Source: Whalleya microplaca
Taxonomy: Eukaryota; Ascomycota; Sordariomycetes; Xylariales; Xylariaceae
Assembly: GCA_022497155.1 (NCBI GenBank)
Contig: MU385725.1
Span: forward strand, 372,001-436,000
Direction: 5' to 3'
Length of the DNA stretch: 64,000 bases
A program made the position numbers and the translations under genes. The notes below the pieces were generated by a model, which worked only from the letters and a program-made list of their open reading frames with translations, had not been told where the DNA came from and did not search any database. Below, piece by piece: positions 26,168-36,866 of this stretch; positions within the stretch are counted from its first letter, which is position 1; each line of letters begins with the position of its first letter.

Positions 26168-27011
26168 TCAAGTAAGTACATTTAAGCTATACGAGAGCTA
26201 CATTAAGTATTATATATTTAAGTGTATAAACAAAGCGATGTCTTATGAGTCTTCTGAGACCTATGCCAATTTGCTTGCTGATTATGGGTCTCTGGAGCTG
26301 CCAACTCATCAATTGGTAGCCTAGTTATACGTTACAGGTTAAGGACAAAGAACCATGGTCAACTCTCGTCTCAGTAAAAGCGGGCTGGCTATTTTCTCTC
26401 TGATCTGCTTAATAGTGGAGATTGTTGAATGGGCTTTACACCATGGTGTGGTATCGCGCGAACGATAGGTTATAATTGATCTGTATTTCTATATACCTTA
26501 AACGAAAGGAAGTGAGGGAATTCCTCGTGCGGAGAAGATATGAAAACTTCTTCCACGCTAGGGTAGATTAGTAATCTCCCCCTGATCGCACGGTTGAACT
26601 GAGCGTTATTCCAACAGAGATACCTATTCCGCGGTATATTTCTCTTAGTAAATAGATATACTATCTCCCATCCTCAGCTCTATTAACCATTAACTAGCAG
26701 CAACACTTAAGGAGCCCCGATGTCTTTAGAACTGCAATAAAGTTCGAGCGCGCGGGTTTTCTTATATACTTTTAGTAACTATCACAGTTACAGTGTGTGC
26801 AATAATCATTTAGGTGCTGCCATGATGACTCTAGTTGGCTAAGTAAAATCGACTGTGTAAAGGTTTAAGATCTAAAGGATTCCTAACAGCTTGGAAGATT
26901 CCTTTTAAACAACGGGATCTCGGAGCAATTATTGCTCCGAGATACATAAGCTTAAAGCACTATAACTAATACCCCTTTTCTCGTGACAATTGATCAATAG
27001 AGAATTGGCTT
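26168..27011. other. Spacer with a 27-bp palindrome
   Basis: AT-rich, with no gene seen. It holds the palindrome at 26917-26943, close behind the stop codon of the F-box gene. Confidence 0.5.
26917..26943. repeat. Perfect 13-bp inverted repeat with 1-nt centre
   Basis: ATCTCGGAGCAAT, a single T, then its exact reverse complement. The outer part contains CGG...CCG with 13 nt between, a geometry that Zn(II)2Cys6 factors can recognise. It is 69 nt beyond the stop of the F-box gene, so it may instead be a 3'-UTR hairpin. Confidence 0.8.
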
Positions 27012-28245
27012 TCATAATGTTTCCCATAATGCCTTCACAGCTCTAACGGGTAGTGCTCTAAATGGCTTAAACTTATAAGCCATAGCTTGCCATTTCGGGT
27101 CATGGGACGAGCGACAAGTACCTAGCCCGTGATATGTCCTTGCTGTGATTGTCCAGCCGAGTTCAGTATTCGTCCACTCAATAGAAGTTTCCCAGTCAGT
27201 CTCACACCGCCAACACCGTCCCATATCATGGTGTTCGATATTTCCTGTCATATTTGCAGGCAACCCTACGTGAACCTTGTAGCGTACCTTCCTACCGACT
27301 GCTATGTGACAGCATAAGGCAATCGTATTGGTGTTGAAATAAGTTTGCAAGTTGCCTGTGTCGGCGCCTTTTTGGAAAATTGTATGTGTGCAAGACATCA
27401 AAAGCTCGCCGTGAATCACCTTGGCTGCCCACGCTTCTCTCCAACATACACCGTGCTCTGGATACTGGTGATCGTACATAACGTCCAGAGTAGAAGCAGG
27501 AAGGCCATGCTGCGGGCCGCGAATTTGGTAATTTGTGACGAGACGGGCAACACACCAGGGAAGGTAGAGGAGACTGTATCCAAAATGCACATCAAGTGGC
27601 CCTCTAGCTTTATGGACTGTATGGTGGTGAAACTTGAAGCGTCTCCTGATCATTGTGCAGGTGGTGAATCGCGCCAACATCTGGTCGATAGGACAATAGC
27701 TTACGCCTGTGATCTCCTTTTCTAGGCGACAAAGCAGAGCTTCGGTGGTAGCTGCGTCGAGGCGGCGCGTCAGCTCCCGAATATTCAAAATATAGCACAT
27801 GCGTTTGCACGTCAGAGCGAGGCAAACAGCATCGACGACCGGGAGGAGTTCGGAGACAAGGAGTATGAGTTCAGTTGGGAGTAGCCCCAAGCTTTGTGCC
27901 TGGGGTTTCTGTAGTTCTTGGGGGTCCAGTGCTACTTGAGGCTCTTGTGGCTCTATGACCTCTGATGTCGAAATAGCAGTCGGGGAATTATGACTGGACA
28001 ATACAGACACCGTCGACCGGGCCTGATTGGGAGCGTTGCGCCTGAGAGCCCAGCGTGATATCCAAGTACACACTATTATGTTACCAGTAGATATTATTCC
28101 TTGGTTGAAACCCCCTACTATCCAGGACGGCTCAGTTTGTCGGTTTACCTAAATGAGACTGCTGGCGGATGTTAGGATCGGGCCAGTCTACATAGGTAGT
28201 TATTGCTATTGCAGAATGAATGTGGAAATTTAAAGGCAAGGTCAT
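27012..28245 (-). CDS. F-box domain protein
   Basis: Two exons read on the minus strand, 28245-28149 and 28072-27012, give 385 residues. The long frame alone has no ATG (its first codon is GTG 28073). An upstream ATG exon ending TTA-G with donor GTAAAC joins in phase 1 to an AATAG acceptor, which repairs the start. An F-box lies at about residues 93-127 (LGLLPTELILLVSELLPVVD, then CLALTCKRM). F-box proteins bind Skp1 and present substrates to an SCF ubiquitin ligase. The C-terminal 250 residues are Cys/His/Trp-rich (CWRCETDWETS) but match no domain I can name. This architecture is common in expanded, often lineage-specific F-box families of ascomycetes. It lies in AT-rich DNA beside the coiled-coil gene, same strand. 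Confidence 0.7.
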
Positions 28246-29157
28246 GGGTTAGGGATCGAGAGTCTGTTTAAATACTTGCGTTGGCTATTACGCGTCCTCA
28301 CGCCCAGAGGGCGTTGCGCTTTAACTAGTAGAAACCCCGACCTTAATAGTAACTAATATAAAAAATTCGAATATATATCCGCTACCACCTTTAATAGCAA
28401 TGAATCGATGTAGCTTCATTGAACATATGCATCTGTATTATCTCGTTTTACATATGCTACAGTGTGTAGCAATGGTGATTTGACTTATACAATAAGTTGT
28501 ATTGAAGGTTAAGTCACTGCTACCCTCACACATCAAGATATTTACCTTACCGGAGGTTTTTACTGATTAAAGCGCAACGCCAGTAGGTAGTTAGGAAGAG
28601 TTTATTGGATGAATAAGGGCCGGTTACTTTATCTTCTCACGGGCCTGAACGTTATCCCTAACTAGGCGCCTAGGTTATTTTGTGCCGACGCATAGATGGA
28701 ACTCACATAAGGGTAGCAATACTTGGTAGTGGGTATACATACCTAGGTACCTAGTCACGCGTTGGTCTGACCGGAGTCTGTTATCTATTCTCTATGTCCG
28801 TTTGCTGTTTCCCGTGGGTAGGTATATATAGTATTTCGCTGCATGCAGCAGGTTTACAGCGAGTGTAGTCATTAAGGTTCAGATAACAGAACATCAATCA
28901 ATGCATCACGTCACTTGCTCACACCTGCGAGTACACCTGCGATGATCTATCAAATGAATTGGTTTGGCATGGAAAACTTCATTTTTGGATTCCAAAACCA
29001 CCAGTCTTAGAGGCTTCTATTGTCACACGGACCAAATGGACCATTAGGTCCATGTGACATGACCTCTATGCCCGAAGTCGTCATTTGTATACACAAGTGA
29101 ATAGATTCTCTGAAACGGTTTGAGTCATAATCTTTTCATGTAATGTTATTATATGCA
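28246..29157. other. Spacer, no gene seen
   Basis: AT-rich. It includes the TAGGTACCTA palindrome at 28744-28753 and a 12-bp near-perfect inverted repeat at 29022-29058 in the 3' flank of the hydrolase gene. Confidence 0.5.
29022..29058. repeat. Inverted repeat, possible 3'-end hairpin
   Basis: GTCACACGGACC (29022-29033) faces GGTCCATGTGAC (29047-29058), with one mismatch and a 13-nt loop. It lies about 100 nt downstream of the hydrolase stop codon on that gene's strand. Confidence 0.6.
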
Positions 29158-30186
29158 TTATTTCGATAACCATCCCAGCAGAGCCTTATGTACCGTCTCA
29201 GGATCTTGAATATGGGGTGCGTGTCCCAAGTCGGGGAATTCGATCAGATCCGCATTCGGTATCGCGGCCGCAGCTTGCTCTCCAAGAACATCGTAATGTC
29301 CGATCTTAGCTTGAACATCAGGCGGACTCCATTGCTTGCCTATTGCCGTGTTGTCCTTCTTGCCGATCAACAGTAAAATGCGTGGCTTCAGCGAGCCGAA
29401 CTCGTAGACCACGGGATCACTCAGAACCATATCCGTGACGAGCGCCTGGTCGAATGCAAACGTAGAGGCTTCACTCCCCTGGTAGATGTTGACAAGCATG
29501 TTCACCCATACATCGTACGCAGTATCCCACTGTCCAACGTAATATGTTTCCTGCTCGTATGCTCGGATCGACGTGTAGTTGCTGGCGGCCTCAGTAACGT
29601 ACAGGTTATCGACACTCATGTACGGCACCCCAAGGGCTCTCCAATCCTCCAGTCCGAGGGGGTTGATCACGACGAGCTCGTCGACGGTGTCGGGATACGA
29701 CAGTCCCCACCGGAATGTCGTCATGCCCCCTAACGAATGGCCAATCACAGTCACCTTTTCGATTTTCAAGGCTTGCAACAGGCTGTACGTGTTATACACG
29801 AATTGCTGGAGAGTGTACTGATACGATTCGGGCTTCGAAGACTTGCAGAAGCCGACTTGATCAGGCAGGATGACTCTGTACCCAACCCCTAAAAGCTTCC
29901 TGGCGGTAGCTTCCCACGTAGGACCACAGAAGTTCTTCCCGTGCAAGCCGATAGCGACCTTCCCGTTCGGTTCCGAGGTCGGTGGAACGTCCATAAATGC
30001 CATTTCGAGGTCTTGACGCTGCGAGGTAAACCTGTATAACTTCAAAGGCCATGGGTAGGTGAAATTTGAGCCATGGAGCTCTCCCTCTGAAGGCGCATCC
30101 ACGATCGTCCCTGTTTCTTGGGCCGCTACTGGGATAGAAAAGAAAATCGCTGAGACGAAGGCGGCTACGGCCGCGGAGAGCTTCAT
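29158..30186 (-). CDS. Secreted alpha/beta-hydrolase
   Basis: A single exon of 342 residues from ATG 30186. The frame extends upstream only with a TTG. Residues 1-22 form a clear signal peptide (MKLSAAVAAFVSAIFFSIPV, then AAQ). The alpha/beta-hydrolase fold is shown by the oxyanion LHG at residues 81-83 in GLHGKNF, nucleophile Ser151 in GHSLGG, a likely acid Asp in GKKDN, and catalytic His in LGHAPHIQ near the C-terminus. There are two or three N-glycosylation sites. It resembles the epoxide-hydrolase/haloalkane-dehalogenase-like branch of single-domain hydrolases; the substrate cannot be told. A TATA-like ATATTTAAATAA lies about 200 nt upstream of the start (30388-30399). Confidence 0.85.
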   Translation of the reverse strand: MKLSAAVAAFVSAIFFSIPVAAQETGTIVDAPSEGELHGSNFTYPWPLKLYRFTSQRQDLEMAFMDVPPTSEPNGKVAIGLHGKNFCGPTWEATARKLLGVGYRVILPDQVGFCKSSKPESYQYTLQQFVYNTYSLLQALKIEKVTVIGHSLGGMTTFRWGLSYPDTVDELVVINPLGLEDWRALGVPYMSVDNLYVTEAASNYTSIRAYEQETYYVGQWDTAYDVWVNMLVNIYQGSEASTFAFDQALVTDMVLSDPVVYEFGSLKPRILLLIGKKDNTAIGKQWSPPDVQAKIGHYDVLGEQAAAAIPNADLIEFPDLGHAPHIQDPETVHKALLGWLSK

Positions 30187-31905
30187 GTTGATGTCAACTT
30201 TCGAGCAGGCCCAATCGTGCAAATCAGGAGTAGCCCAACCTCGGGGGTTGATCTAAGGACCGACGTTGTCACAATGAGCCCAGTGCTCCGCGAGTTGATC
30301 GATCCCCTCGTTTTGAACTGACGACACCTGCCCAGCTGCGACCGCGTGGGAACTCCAAATACCTGCGTGACCGTTGCACGAGAGCGATATTTAAATAACC
30401 AAGGCATGACCTCGGCTGCGCCTCTCGGGCAGGCAAATTAACGGTGCTCTAATATTGGAGAAGGATCTGTTCTAGAGTGTGGATACCTAGCACCCGATCT
30501 GCAGGGTCCTGGGCGGCCCGGACCCGAAAAGGATATCATCGGTACAGCGTGCGGCGGCTCACGATGCCCAGCTCCGAAGAGCTTCATCGCTGCGGGATTC
30601 TAGTAGAAAAAAATCCATTTATTTACGCATGTCCCACGGTTTATGAGCTAGACTTACTACCACGGTCAATTGTAGATATTTGACAGAAGCGCGATGACAA
30701 TGAAAGGTTTTGTTCATAGTAGATGTATTCTTCAAATAAAAAAGTTTACCAGATTTGACATGGCTATAAGTGTTGATACCATAGTCAAAACCTGCCGAGG
30801 TTTTCAAACTTGCTCGGTGTTCGTCGCGGTGCTTCATTTTATACCACCCCCACGCCAAAACAGGTACACTTTGCCGACTAGAAAGTCACGACACTCGGTG
30901 CAGTTGCTCGTAGCAAGAAGGGCAAAAACACCCTGATCTTGGCTTGCATAAATGGTGTGGCGGGGATATAACTCGAACAAGCCCAACTGCCAAATCGCGG
31001 TCCGGTGTCCGATACGACCTTGGGTCTGGCGACTACGTATTTTCCCCTCTGGCCACGAAAATTGCGACGTTGTCCTTGATATCGACCAACGATAAGTCAG
31101 GAGACTCCCGGATGTTTCCACCGTGTCTTCCAAGATGCGAACCCATTGCCGACCGATATGGTCGATCGACCCACATTAGCTCCAGTCTAGACATCTGATA
31201 TTCTACTTGTGGGAGAGTAAGCTTAATATGCACACCAACCCTTCGAATGTCGAGCCCCAATCTGTGGTTGTCTTGAAAACTTACCGGTGCACACGAGCAG
31301 ATCATGAATACAGGTCACGTAGACTGGTGACGATTTGTAATATACCTCAGGTATCTTATAAGATGCAATAATCTAGTAAACTTTCTCTTCGACACGACTC
31401 ACCTTTCCCACCCTCTTATCTCCAATATGCAGCTCGTCAGTGCCGTTGCTTAACGATCATGACTAGAATCGGCATAAGAAAAAAACAGTGGACCCAATAG
31501 CAAGATGAGGTAGTGAACAAGCCGGAACTCTGCATATAATGCCCTTTTAGATGTTCTTTTACAGTTTAAGTATGGTGGCACTATTGGTAATAGGCAGGTA
31601 ACCCTAGGAAGGAAATACTCCATACTACCTGAAGTATGGGCTTTTTGAACACGGACAGCCCCATTAACTGCCAGTTCTAGTAAGACAACTTATTACTGAA
31701 GAGTCTTGCGACTAATTGTTATACACTTTAAGTCGCACCTAATTCTTGAGGTTGCTTCAGATAGCGTAATGAATACTAAGACTATATTCATAAGCCCCTT
31801 ACGTTGTCAAGCATGGCCACATATAACTAGGTAACCTGGTGATATACTCCCTTAATCTTTCTTCCAAGGTTTTTCTCGCAATTTCATGCATCCAACGCTG
31901 CAGTC
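30187..31905. other. Spacer, no supported gene
   Basis: It holds the hydrolase promoter at the left and the promoter of rhodopsin-type protein 1 at the right. Minus-strand frames between 30834 and 31305 are moderately protein-like, but they are not joined by credible splice sites and show no domain. Confidence 0.45.
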
Positions 31906-33208
31906 ATGGTGGAGGGCAACGTGCTAGGGGAGAGCAATGCTCTACAGATTCAGATCCCTTGCATTGTTTTCTTCGCCCTCACACCTGTGTTCCTAGCTAT
32001 ACGCATCTGGTCTCGACTCAAGACGCGCTCGGGTTTGGGATGGGACGACTGGACAATTATAGTGTCATGGGTGTGTCTACCTCGGATTGGGAGGAATTAC
32101 ACTTCAATATGCTACTAACTTATTCACTTTAAGATATTCGCTCAGACAGTCTCTGGACTCTTGGTGGCTGCTTGCACATACGGATTTGGCCAGCACTTAT
32201 ACAACCTCTCAGATCATAACCGACTACTCACACTTAAGGTACCACCTAACTGTACGAACCAACCATAGTAATGCAAACATTGACACAACAACAGCTCTAC
32301 TACATTGCACAGGCTTTCTACAAGGTCACCTTGAACTTGACGAAAGCCTCCATCCTTCTGCTCTACCTCCGAATATTCGTGCAGAAATGGTTTAAGGTTA
32401 CTTGCTATGTTCTATTGGCCATCATCCTGAGCTACATGCTAGCTACCACCGCCTCATCAATCTGGCAGTGCACGCCGATAGCTCGAGCTTGGGACAAGTC
32501 GATACCGGGGACATGCATCAGCATCACGGTCAACTGGTACGCCAACGCGGGCTTCTCCATCGCCACCGACATCATCATCCTCGGGCTGCCGATGCAACCC
32601 ATCTACCAGTCCAAGCTACCGACGAAGCAGAAGTGGGCACTGATGGTCGTGTTCGCCCTGGGAATCTTGTAAGTCTAATCCCCCTACCTTTTCCACCCGT
32701 ATCTAACCTCCCCAGCGTCACCGTGACGAGCATTCTCCGGATGCAGACCCTGGACTTCTCGTCGACGAGCTCGGACCCGACGTACGACATCACGTCGTCG
32801 ATCTGGACGGTGATCGAGGACAACGTGGCGCTGATCTGCGCGTGCCTGCCGATGTGCAAGGGCGTGCTGAACTGGCTGTTCCCGACGATCTTCCAGAGCA
32901 GCAGCTCTCACACCGGCTCCAAATCCAGCGGCACGGGCGCCAGCTGCAGCAACAACTCGAGCTGGACGCCGGGGCGCGGGGACAGAGGCAGGCTTAGTAC
33001 GCGCGTCACGTCCGTGCAGGCGGCCCGTAACCATCATCAGGGGCTGGCGGCGGATGGCGATAGCGAGGAGTATATGTTGGAGGGCGTGGGCGTGGGTTCA
33101 GGAGGGGGCAGGGGCACGGGCAGGGGGAGTGATGCTGGGATTAGGAAGATCACGGAGTATGAGATCATGATACAATCGTCGGGTAGTAGTAAGAAGCTTG
33201 ACGGTTAA
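31906..33208 (+). CDS. Fungal rhodopsin-type (PTH11-like) membrane protein 1
   Basis: Four exons, 31906-32070, 32134-32238, 32295-32668 and 32716-33208, give 378 residues. Seven membrane segments are visible, with the family markers GWDDW after segment 1, YGFGQH, LYLRIF, WQCTPIARAWD, a W-x-N stretch (TVNWYANAGFSIATDI) and LPTKQKW before segment 6. The C-terminal ~120 residues are a cytoplasmic Ser/Gly-rich tail. These proteins form the very large fungal rhodopsin-domain/PTH11-related group. Some members act in surface sensing and most are uncharacterised. There is no CFEM domain at the N-terminus. The first intron follows the V-S-W codons, and the last intron lies in phase 2 after G-I, the same positions as in the second copy at 61771-63093. 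Part of exon 4 is much more GC-rich than the rest. Confidence 0.85.
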
Positions 33209-33879
33209 AAATTAATGAGGGATTACATGATGATAGAGTATGTATTCAAAAGATTTGAATTTGGGTACAAAGTGTGAGAACGGGCATGGCGGAAGTATGT
33301 ATATAGATGTATGAGAGACGATATTCCATAGATAGCGTGGATACGGTCGTTTAGGTATTGTAGATATTTTAAGTCAGACCTCATTAATGATGATATCGGC
33401 TTGCTCGCAAAGTCAAGTTATAGGTACCTAGAGATATGTATATTGTCGCATCCAAGCCAAAGGAGGGTGATCACGATTATCACTTATTTTGAGTTGTGGA
33501 ATAATAATTGTCTAATAACAGTTTTACTGCGTATCTAAAGCTGAGGGATATATGTCGGACTTGGGATAGAAACCCGATGCTCCAATTATCTGATATATAT
33601 AGGTACACTTAGCACATTGCCAACTACTTTGAGGTTGTACGCATTTACATGTGTCAGCTATGATTACAAGTTCCTAGCGAAAGGATGCCGAAGGATTCAA
33701 CACCATGATGTCCCATGCACGGACCACACCTTAATCCCCGATACTTATTCATGGGCATAGACCACAACAGAGACACCACAACATCCGATTATAGCATCAT
33801 TCACATCTGTAGGCCAGCCCTGCAGTCCTCCATGTACCAAGCGACTTCACTCGTTTGCCTTTATAATAGGTGATCTCAT
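33209..33879. other. Spacer, no gene seen
   Basis: AT-rich. It contains an exact TAGGTACCTA palindrome at 33421-33430 and, at its right end, the AIM18-like promoter with TTATAATAGG about 20 nt before the start codon. Confidence 0.5.
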
Positions 33880-35031
33880 ATGCCGCCCCTCACGATGAAG
33901 GCGCCACGATCTTTACCCACAACCCCCCTCCTCCGCTCCCTCACCCCGCGATCGTATCGTCAGCAATGCCTGCGGCTCAATCCGGCGCAATGCCGAACAT
34001 TCCTGCGGCCGAGGCGGCAAAACCACCGCGCAGTTGAGAACCTCAATCTCAATCGCATGCGGTCCGAGTCCTACGAATACCATATCAAACGGCGGAACTT
34101 CCTGCTCTGCGGTGCGATATCCGGGATCATCGCCATCTGCTATACAACATACCTGATCTCTGTCGAGCTTCGCAAACCGAAGAAGTTCGATTCCGGTCTG
34201 CCCGACAAGCTGGACCCCTTCAGCACCGAAGCTGGCTCTAAGCGCAAGACAATTATCCACGATAAGGACGGCCGGGAACTCGTGCCGACGGGGAACAGCA
34301 CCGTGCCCACGTTCCCCCGGACGCTAGATCTAGCCATCGGGGCCGGGGAGGGGCAGGAGAGGGTCAACGGGGTCGAATACACGCTCGTCGGGCTCGGCGT
34401 GCGGACGGTCAGCTTCCTCGGCATCCAGGTGTACATGGTGGGGTACTACATCGCGACGGCGGACATCGCGGCGATCCAGTCGCGCCTGGTGAAGGAGATC
34501 AACCCGATCGCGTCGACGCTGATCCCGAGCGAGAAGGACGAGCTGCGCGCGGCGCTGCTGGACCCGGTGCGCGGCGAGCGGCTGTGGACCGACATCCTCC
34601 GCGAGGCGCGCCCGCGCTCGCTCTTCCGCGTCGTCCCCGTCAAGGACACCGACTTCCACCACCTGCGCGACGGCTTCGTGCGCGCCATCACCGGCCGCGC
34701 GCAGGGCCGCAACGCCGAGTTCGGCGACGAGGCGTTCGGCGAGGCCATGCGCGAGTTCCGCGGCCTCTTCAACCGCGGCAAGGTGCCCAAGAAGAAGGAG
34801 ATGCTGCTGTGCCGCGACGCCGATGGCACGCTCACTATCACCTTCGATGATGGCAAGACTGGCATGGGCACTATCGGTAGAGTGCGCGAGGAACGCTTGT
34901 CCCGATTACTGTGGCTCAATTACCTCGCTGGCAGCAAGGTCGCGTCGGAGCCGGCGCGCGCGAATATCGTCGAGGGCATTATGGAGTTCGTGGAGAGGCC
35001 GGTCGGTACGGTTGCTACGCAGGTTATATGA
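33880..35031 (+). CDS. AIM18: AIM18-like mitochondrial protein with chalcone-isomerase fold
   Basis: A single exon of 383 residues. The first ~60 residues are Arg/Ser/Pro-rich without acids, a typical mitochondrial presequence. A membrane segment follows (FLLCGAISGIIAICYTTYLI, about residues 74-93). From about residue 155 the sequence carries the chalcone-isomerase-like domain of the AIM18/AIM46 family: NGVEYTLVGLGVRTVSFLG, then IQVYMVGYYI, and a C-terminal LSRLLWLNYLAGSKVASEPAR. The family is named from yeast mitochondrial-inheritance screens, and the fold binds haem or fatty-acid-like ligands in some relatives. Catalysis is not expected to be chalcone isomerisation. Positions 34320-34830 are strikingly GC-rich at third positions, unlike the flanks. 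Annotation as AIM18 rather than AIM46 is by general resemblance. Confidence 0.85.
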   Translation: MPPLTMKAPRSLPTTPLLRSLTPRSYRQQCLRLNPAQCRTFLRPRRQNHRAVENLNLNRMRSESYEYHIKRRNFLLCGAISGIIAICYTTYLISVELRKPKKFDSGLPDKLDPFSTEAGSKRKTIIHDKDGRELVPTGNSTVPTFPRTLDLAIGAGEGQERVNGVEYTLVGLGVRTVSFLGIQVYMVGYYIATADIAAIQSRLVKEINPIASTLIPSEKDELRAALLDPVRGERLWTDILREARPRSLFRVVPVKDTDFHHLRDGFVRAITGRAQGRNAEFGDEAFGEAMREFRGLFNRGKVPKKKEMLLCRDADGTLTITFDDGKTGMGTIGRVREERLSRLLWLNYLAGSKVASEPARANIVEGIMEFVERPVGTVATQVI

Positions 35032-35685
35032 TGTGTATGAAAATGGCTAAAATTGGTGATTGTGTATGCTTTAGGCGTTGGGGACTGTACATTGGTATGG
35101 GGCACTCCAGACTCCCTTCACTATTATGTCGGGCCAAAATTGAATGGGCATACTGACTATCATGCTACAATGCTGGGTCAGTCTTTTTTTACATGAATAC
35201 AGCGTGCTTCGGCTTCTGATTACTAGGTTCTCGGTGACTGGGACTTGTAGATTCAAGAGGTCAGATTCTCGGTCCCATCTCCAACTTGACCAGATGTTTT
35301 CTAATTCATGACATGGAGGCCACCATTGACTTTCGAAGTCGATGATTGGAGTCCACCTCAGAGGTGCAAACAATAGCCAAAACAGACATTTGTAGATTTG
35401 AGAAGGAATATCTGCCTTCGTATAAAAGGCTCCCATAGAGTACAATGGCAACACGTCGCAAATTAGGTACGACAAGAACTGAACAAGCTCACGAACAACT
35501 ATCTCAATACGCTATGTTAGATTACATTATTGCCAAACTTACCAGTATCTCCAACCTCACCAGTATTGTCGACATTGCTAGTATTAACGATTTCACTAGT
35601 GTCAACAACTTCACCAGTTTCACCAATCTCACCAATCTCTTAGCCATCCAGGTGCCCGGAAACTGAATCACAATCAGCCAAAATC
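35032..35685. other. Spacer and leader of the small membrane protein
   Basis: A TATA box at 35421-35429 probably drives the small gene at 35686. The leader (about 35450-35685) includes a Thr/Ser/Asn-coding simple-sequence stretch with repeated ACCAGT and ACCAAT units. Its ATG at 35445 is only 24 nt after the TATA box, so it is probably not in the transcript. Confidence 0.4.
35421..35429 (+). promoter_or_regulatory. TATA box
   Basis: TATAAAAGG is a full-consensus TATA element in an otherwise gene-free spacer. It is 265 nt before the ATG of the small membrane protein at 35686. Confidence 0.5.
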
Positions 35686-35895
35686 ATGGACCCAGCAGGA
35701 TTAGCCATCATGATTGTCTGCTTCGTCGGACTCCTTATCGCGGTCATCAGCATTCCGTTTTGGCGCCGCCGGACGTACAGGCTGGGAAATACCGGAGGTG
35801 GTCACCAGAACCGCCGTTGGCATGGTCAACATCCTCGCTCCGGTGGTGGCAGCCGTGGGACCCGCAGTTCCCGTAGTACCACTACGGGGTATTGA
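35686..35895 (+). CDS. Very small single-pass membrane protein A
   Basis: A frame of 69 residues with a good start context (AAAATCATGG). Residues about 6-26 form one hydrophobic segment (LAIMIVCFVGLLIAVISIPF), followed at once by WRRRTYR, which marks the cytoplasmic side. The remainder is Gly/Arg/Ser-rich and probably disordered (GGGHQNRRWHGQHPRSGGG). I recognise no family. A consensus TATA box upstream supports transcription. A second tiny protein with the same plan starts 0.8 kb downstream. It could also be a chance frame; the positive-inside pattern and the promoter argue against that. Confidence 0.4.
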   Translation: MDPAGLAIMIVCFVGLLIAVISIPFWRRRTYRLGNTGGGHQNRRWHGQHPRSGGGSRGTRSSRSTTTGY

Positions 35896-35970
35896 ATAAT
35901 TGAAACATCGGTCATATGGACCCCTGAGCGTTCAAGAGTCACAGTCGAAGATGGAAAAGGGGGGGAAGGG

Positions 35971-36193
35971 GGGGTGTGTCAAGGAGTGCATATGTGAGGT
36001 ATCTAGGTAAACAACATAAACAAGCAACTGAGTCGGCGGTCACATTGATCGCTAAGAGTCTGATATCAACCATTTGAGATAGAAAAGGGGTGTGTCACGG
36101 AGTGAATGGATGAGGTACCAGAACAACACAATCAAGAATGCAAATTGGCAATAGGGGGTCTCACGAAGCGAACGCATGAGGTAGCAAAACAAC
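35971..36193. repeat. Three imperfect short direct repeats
   Basis: Units starting at 35971, 36087 and 36154 share GGGGTGTGTCAxGGAGTGxA, then TGAGGTA and AACAAC, over about 35-40 nt. They lie between the two small membrane-protein genes. A minus-strand frame across them (36052-36330) shows the duplication as two S-L-R-E/D-T-P blocks. Confidence 0.55.
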
Positions 36194-36704
36194 GTAGCTG
36201 TTGCACGAATAGCCTTACTTTTGGTAGACAACATACTATAGACAATAGAACAACAAAACTCAATATGACTTACACTCAACTCTGACTGCAAGTGAGTGTT
36301 GTTTTTCTGGTGTACAACATGGTCAGACATGGCACTTTACAATATATATACCCAGTTGCCCATGGGATAGAATGAGGACTACCAATTTCCCTAAGAAAGA
36401 CATCCTATCTTCTACCTTAAGTACTTAATACACTAGACTCTCATACAAGGTGTCTATCTACTACTCTACACCACATACCAATACGTCCATCTACTATACA
36501 CCAAATAAACAGATTCCCACACCCGGAATCTCACTCAAGAACAGGCACCATCTGCGCCACTCCACGAGCTGCCTATCAACGCCAACCACCACTCACCATC
36601 GGACTATCAACACACACCGCGACAAGCGCATTCCCCTCCCTCATCATCCACCACCCATACATACACACATCCACACATAGCACCTACGACTACAGAACGC
36701 GACG

Positions 36705-36866
36705 ATGGCGGAAGGTTGGACTTGGAGCTACTGGGAGGTCCACGGATTAATTGTCGGGTTAGTTGTCGTCTTCCTGATCATCTTCTTCGTATCGGTGCGC
36801 TACGGTAGTCGCTGTTACCGTCCTATCCTCCAATTTTTCAGAAATTGTCGAGGCCAGGCCCACTAG
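36705..36866 (+). CDS. Very small single-pass membrane protein B
   Basis: A 53-residue frame from ATG 36705 (context GCGACGATGGCGG, near-consensus) to TAG 36864-36866. It begins MAEGWTWSYWEVHG and continues with one strongly hydrophobic segment at about residues 15-31 (LIVGLVVVFLIIFFVSV), followed by a basic, Cys-containing tail (RYGSRCYRP...RNCRGQAH). It is below usual annotation size limits. The plan (short polar head, one membrane segment, basic tail) is the same as in the protein at 35686-35895, but the two do not align residue by residue. A TATA-like TATATATA lies at about 36343-36350. Function unknown. Confidence 0.4.
   Translation: MAEGWTWSYWEVHGLIVGLVVVFLIIFFVSVRYGSRCYRPILQFFRNCRGQAH

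Noticed and set aside
30834..31305. Overlapping minus-strand frames that might be exons of one gene
   Set aside because: No matching donor and acceptor keeps phase, and no conserved motif is visible.
35071..35475. 134-residue minus-strand frame
   Set aside because: It begins with TTG, has no ATG or domain, and overlaps the TATA box and leader of the small gene on the other strand.
36052..36330. 92-residue minus-strand frame with an internal duplication
   Set aside because: The duplication is explained by the DNA direct repeats in this spacer; there is no other coding evidence.
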